64,000 nt of DNA, taken from positions 20,004,369 through 20,068,368 of the forward strand of contig JADWOT020000005.1 of NCBI GenBank assembly GCA_036345935.2. Reading direction: 5' to 3'. Shown here in pieces: positions 62,989 to 64,000 of this stretch (the stretch's first letter is position 1; every line of letters starts with the position of its first letter). Source of the stretch: Taenia hydatigena. Taxonomy: Eukaryota > Platyhelminthes > Cestoda > Cyclophyllidea > Taeniidae. A program made the position numbers and the translations under genes. The notes beneath the pieces were generated by a model, which saw only the letters and a program-made list of their open reading frames with translations, ran no database searches and was not told where the DNA came from.

Positions 62989-62989
62989 A
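62984..62989 (+). terminator. Poly(A) signal overlapping the EXOSC6 stop codon
   Basis: AATAAA spans the last sense codon and the TAA stop, implying a 3' UTR of perhaps 15-30 nt. Confidence 0.5.
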
Positions 62990-64000
62990 TCTGTTGATAT
63001 ACTCTTGTATTTCAATCAAATCAAATTAGGGATGCCTGCTTTTCGCTTTATGCTAGTAGGAGTTATTTCACTGCAATTCCTAGCTAGTTTTGGAAATATG
63101 GGTACGGTCGAATATAACTGCGTTTCGGATTTTTAATTAAAAACACAAAAGCAATGAGTAGGAATTGGCAATTGATCCGATGTTTGCTGCCTATGAAGTT
63201 CTAAGGTTATTGCCACACCTCACTTCGATTTCGCGGTGGGATATGCTCAGTGTATGCTTGTCGAGATATGTTCATGGTGGATTATGCTTCGGTCTTCTCT
63301 GCCAAACGTCCCGTCGATTGGTCTGATGCTTGTAAGTGTGACTACCATGTTCGGGATGGATAATGTTACGGAGGAAATCATCATTGGCAATGTGTTTAAA
63401 CGTCTTTGCGGCGTTCACATCATTTGTGTCGATTGGCCTTGAACATGTTGTAGTTAGCGTATTTAGTATAGACGGACATCCTAGGGTCTGGTTTTTTCCT
63501 TTTATTTCCATGAGGCCTTGAGCATCGGCGCTTCCTGTGCAAATGTACCACCGTTTTTGCTGCCTGCTTTGGGTGCTTTGACTGGCCCGAGAATTTGGAC
63601 TGGCAGCTTGCCTGACTGAGCGCCAACAGTGGTGTGGCTGGGTCTCATAGGCTTGATCGTGAGGTAATGGCATGAGGTTGAGGAGGGGATTAACTCAACA
63701 AAGATCGTTGACGGTCATTAAGCCACAGTAATCGCCAGCATCAAAGCGAAGCTATACTTATTAAGCTACGCGAGATAAGGTCACGCTTTGTATACTTCCT
63801 TGAAGTTAGGCCTTGATCGTCATATGTCATTCCGTCCGTTGACCCAGAGACGCGTTCGACACTCCACCATCCTTTGTAGTGGTCGGTAGTCCTACTTTTT
63901 TCTCAAGAATTTAAGTTGATAGGGGGAATCAAAGACAACCCATTGCCGCTTATTTATGCAAGCACTTCAAACTGTCCACAAGTTTCGAGAAGTAGCTGCA
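62990..64000. other. Terminal stretch without a recognised gene
   Basis: About 1 kb. A minus-strand frame at 63272-63673 (133 codons) is open but Gln/Arg/Ser-rich without a family motif; plus-strand frames in the same region are also open. Nothing further can be supported. Confidence 0.3.

Overview
The window looks like nuclear DNA of a flatworm, most likely a tapeworm (cestode). Genes are split by many introns falling into two size classes, very short (31-43 nt) and about 70-78 nt, plus a few of 1-2.7 kb. This bimodal pattern is what I know from tapeworm genomes. The proteins are animal-like and nuclear genes encode mitochondrial subunits. The genus cannot be named from the sequence alone. 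Gene models were assembled by eye from reading frames, GT-AG (rarely GC-AG) junctions with matching phase, and remembered family alignments.

Layout. 0.5-3.5 kb (+): the C-terminal two thirds of a carnitine palmitoyltransferase-like protein whose catalytic histidine is replaced by tryptophan. 3.7-7.9 kb (-): a WDR86-type WD40 protein with an N-myristoylation motif, tail to tail with the first gene. 12.0-16.6 kb (-): a complete BTB-NPH3 gene, a family I know only from plants; this is the most surprising item. 16.7-20.2 kb: intergenic DNA rich in a short LTR family. 20.2-27.4 kb (+): N-myristoyltransferase in ten exons. 29.5-34.7 kb (+): two tandem paralogs of an unrecognised family. 34.9-36.9 kb: a cluster of the same LTR family, including one complete, recently inserted element of 896 bp (TRIM-like, with primer-binding site, polypurine tract and target duplication). 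37.3-43.2, 44.3-47.3 and 56.6-60.1 kb (+): three copies of a mitochondrial S-adenosylmethionine carrier gene (SLC25A26 type). Between copies two and three lie, on the minus strand, ATP synthase subunit alpha (50.6-52.5 kb) and complex I subunit NDUFS2 (53.5-55.7 kb). 62.1-63.0 kb (+): an EXOSC6/MTR3-type exosome subunit.

How the genes relate. Six loci (three SAM carriers, ATP5A, NDUFS2 and the CPT-like gene) concern mitochondria or mitochondrial metabolism, but they are separate transcription units with different orientations, so this is not an operon. The carrier copies differ by intron presence, and the second copy has altered substrate-contact residues, suggesting divergence after duplication. 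The NMT enzyme and one likely NMT substrate (the WDR86 protein) sit in the same window, probably by chance.
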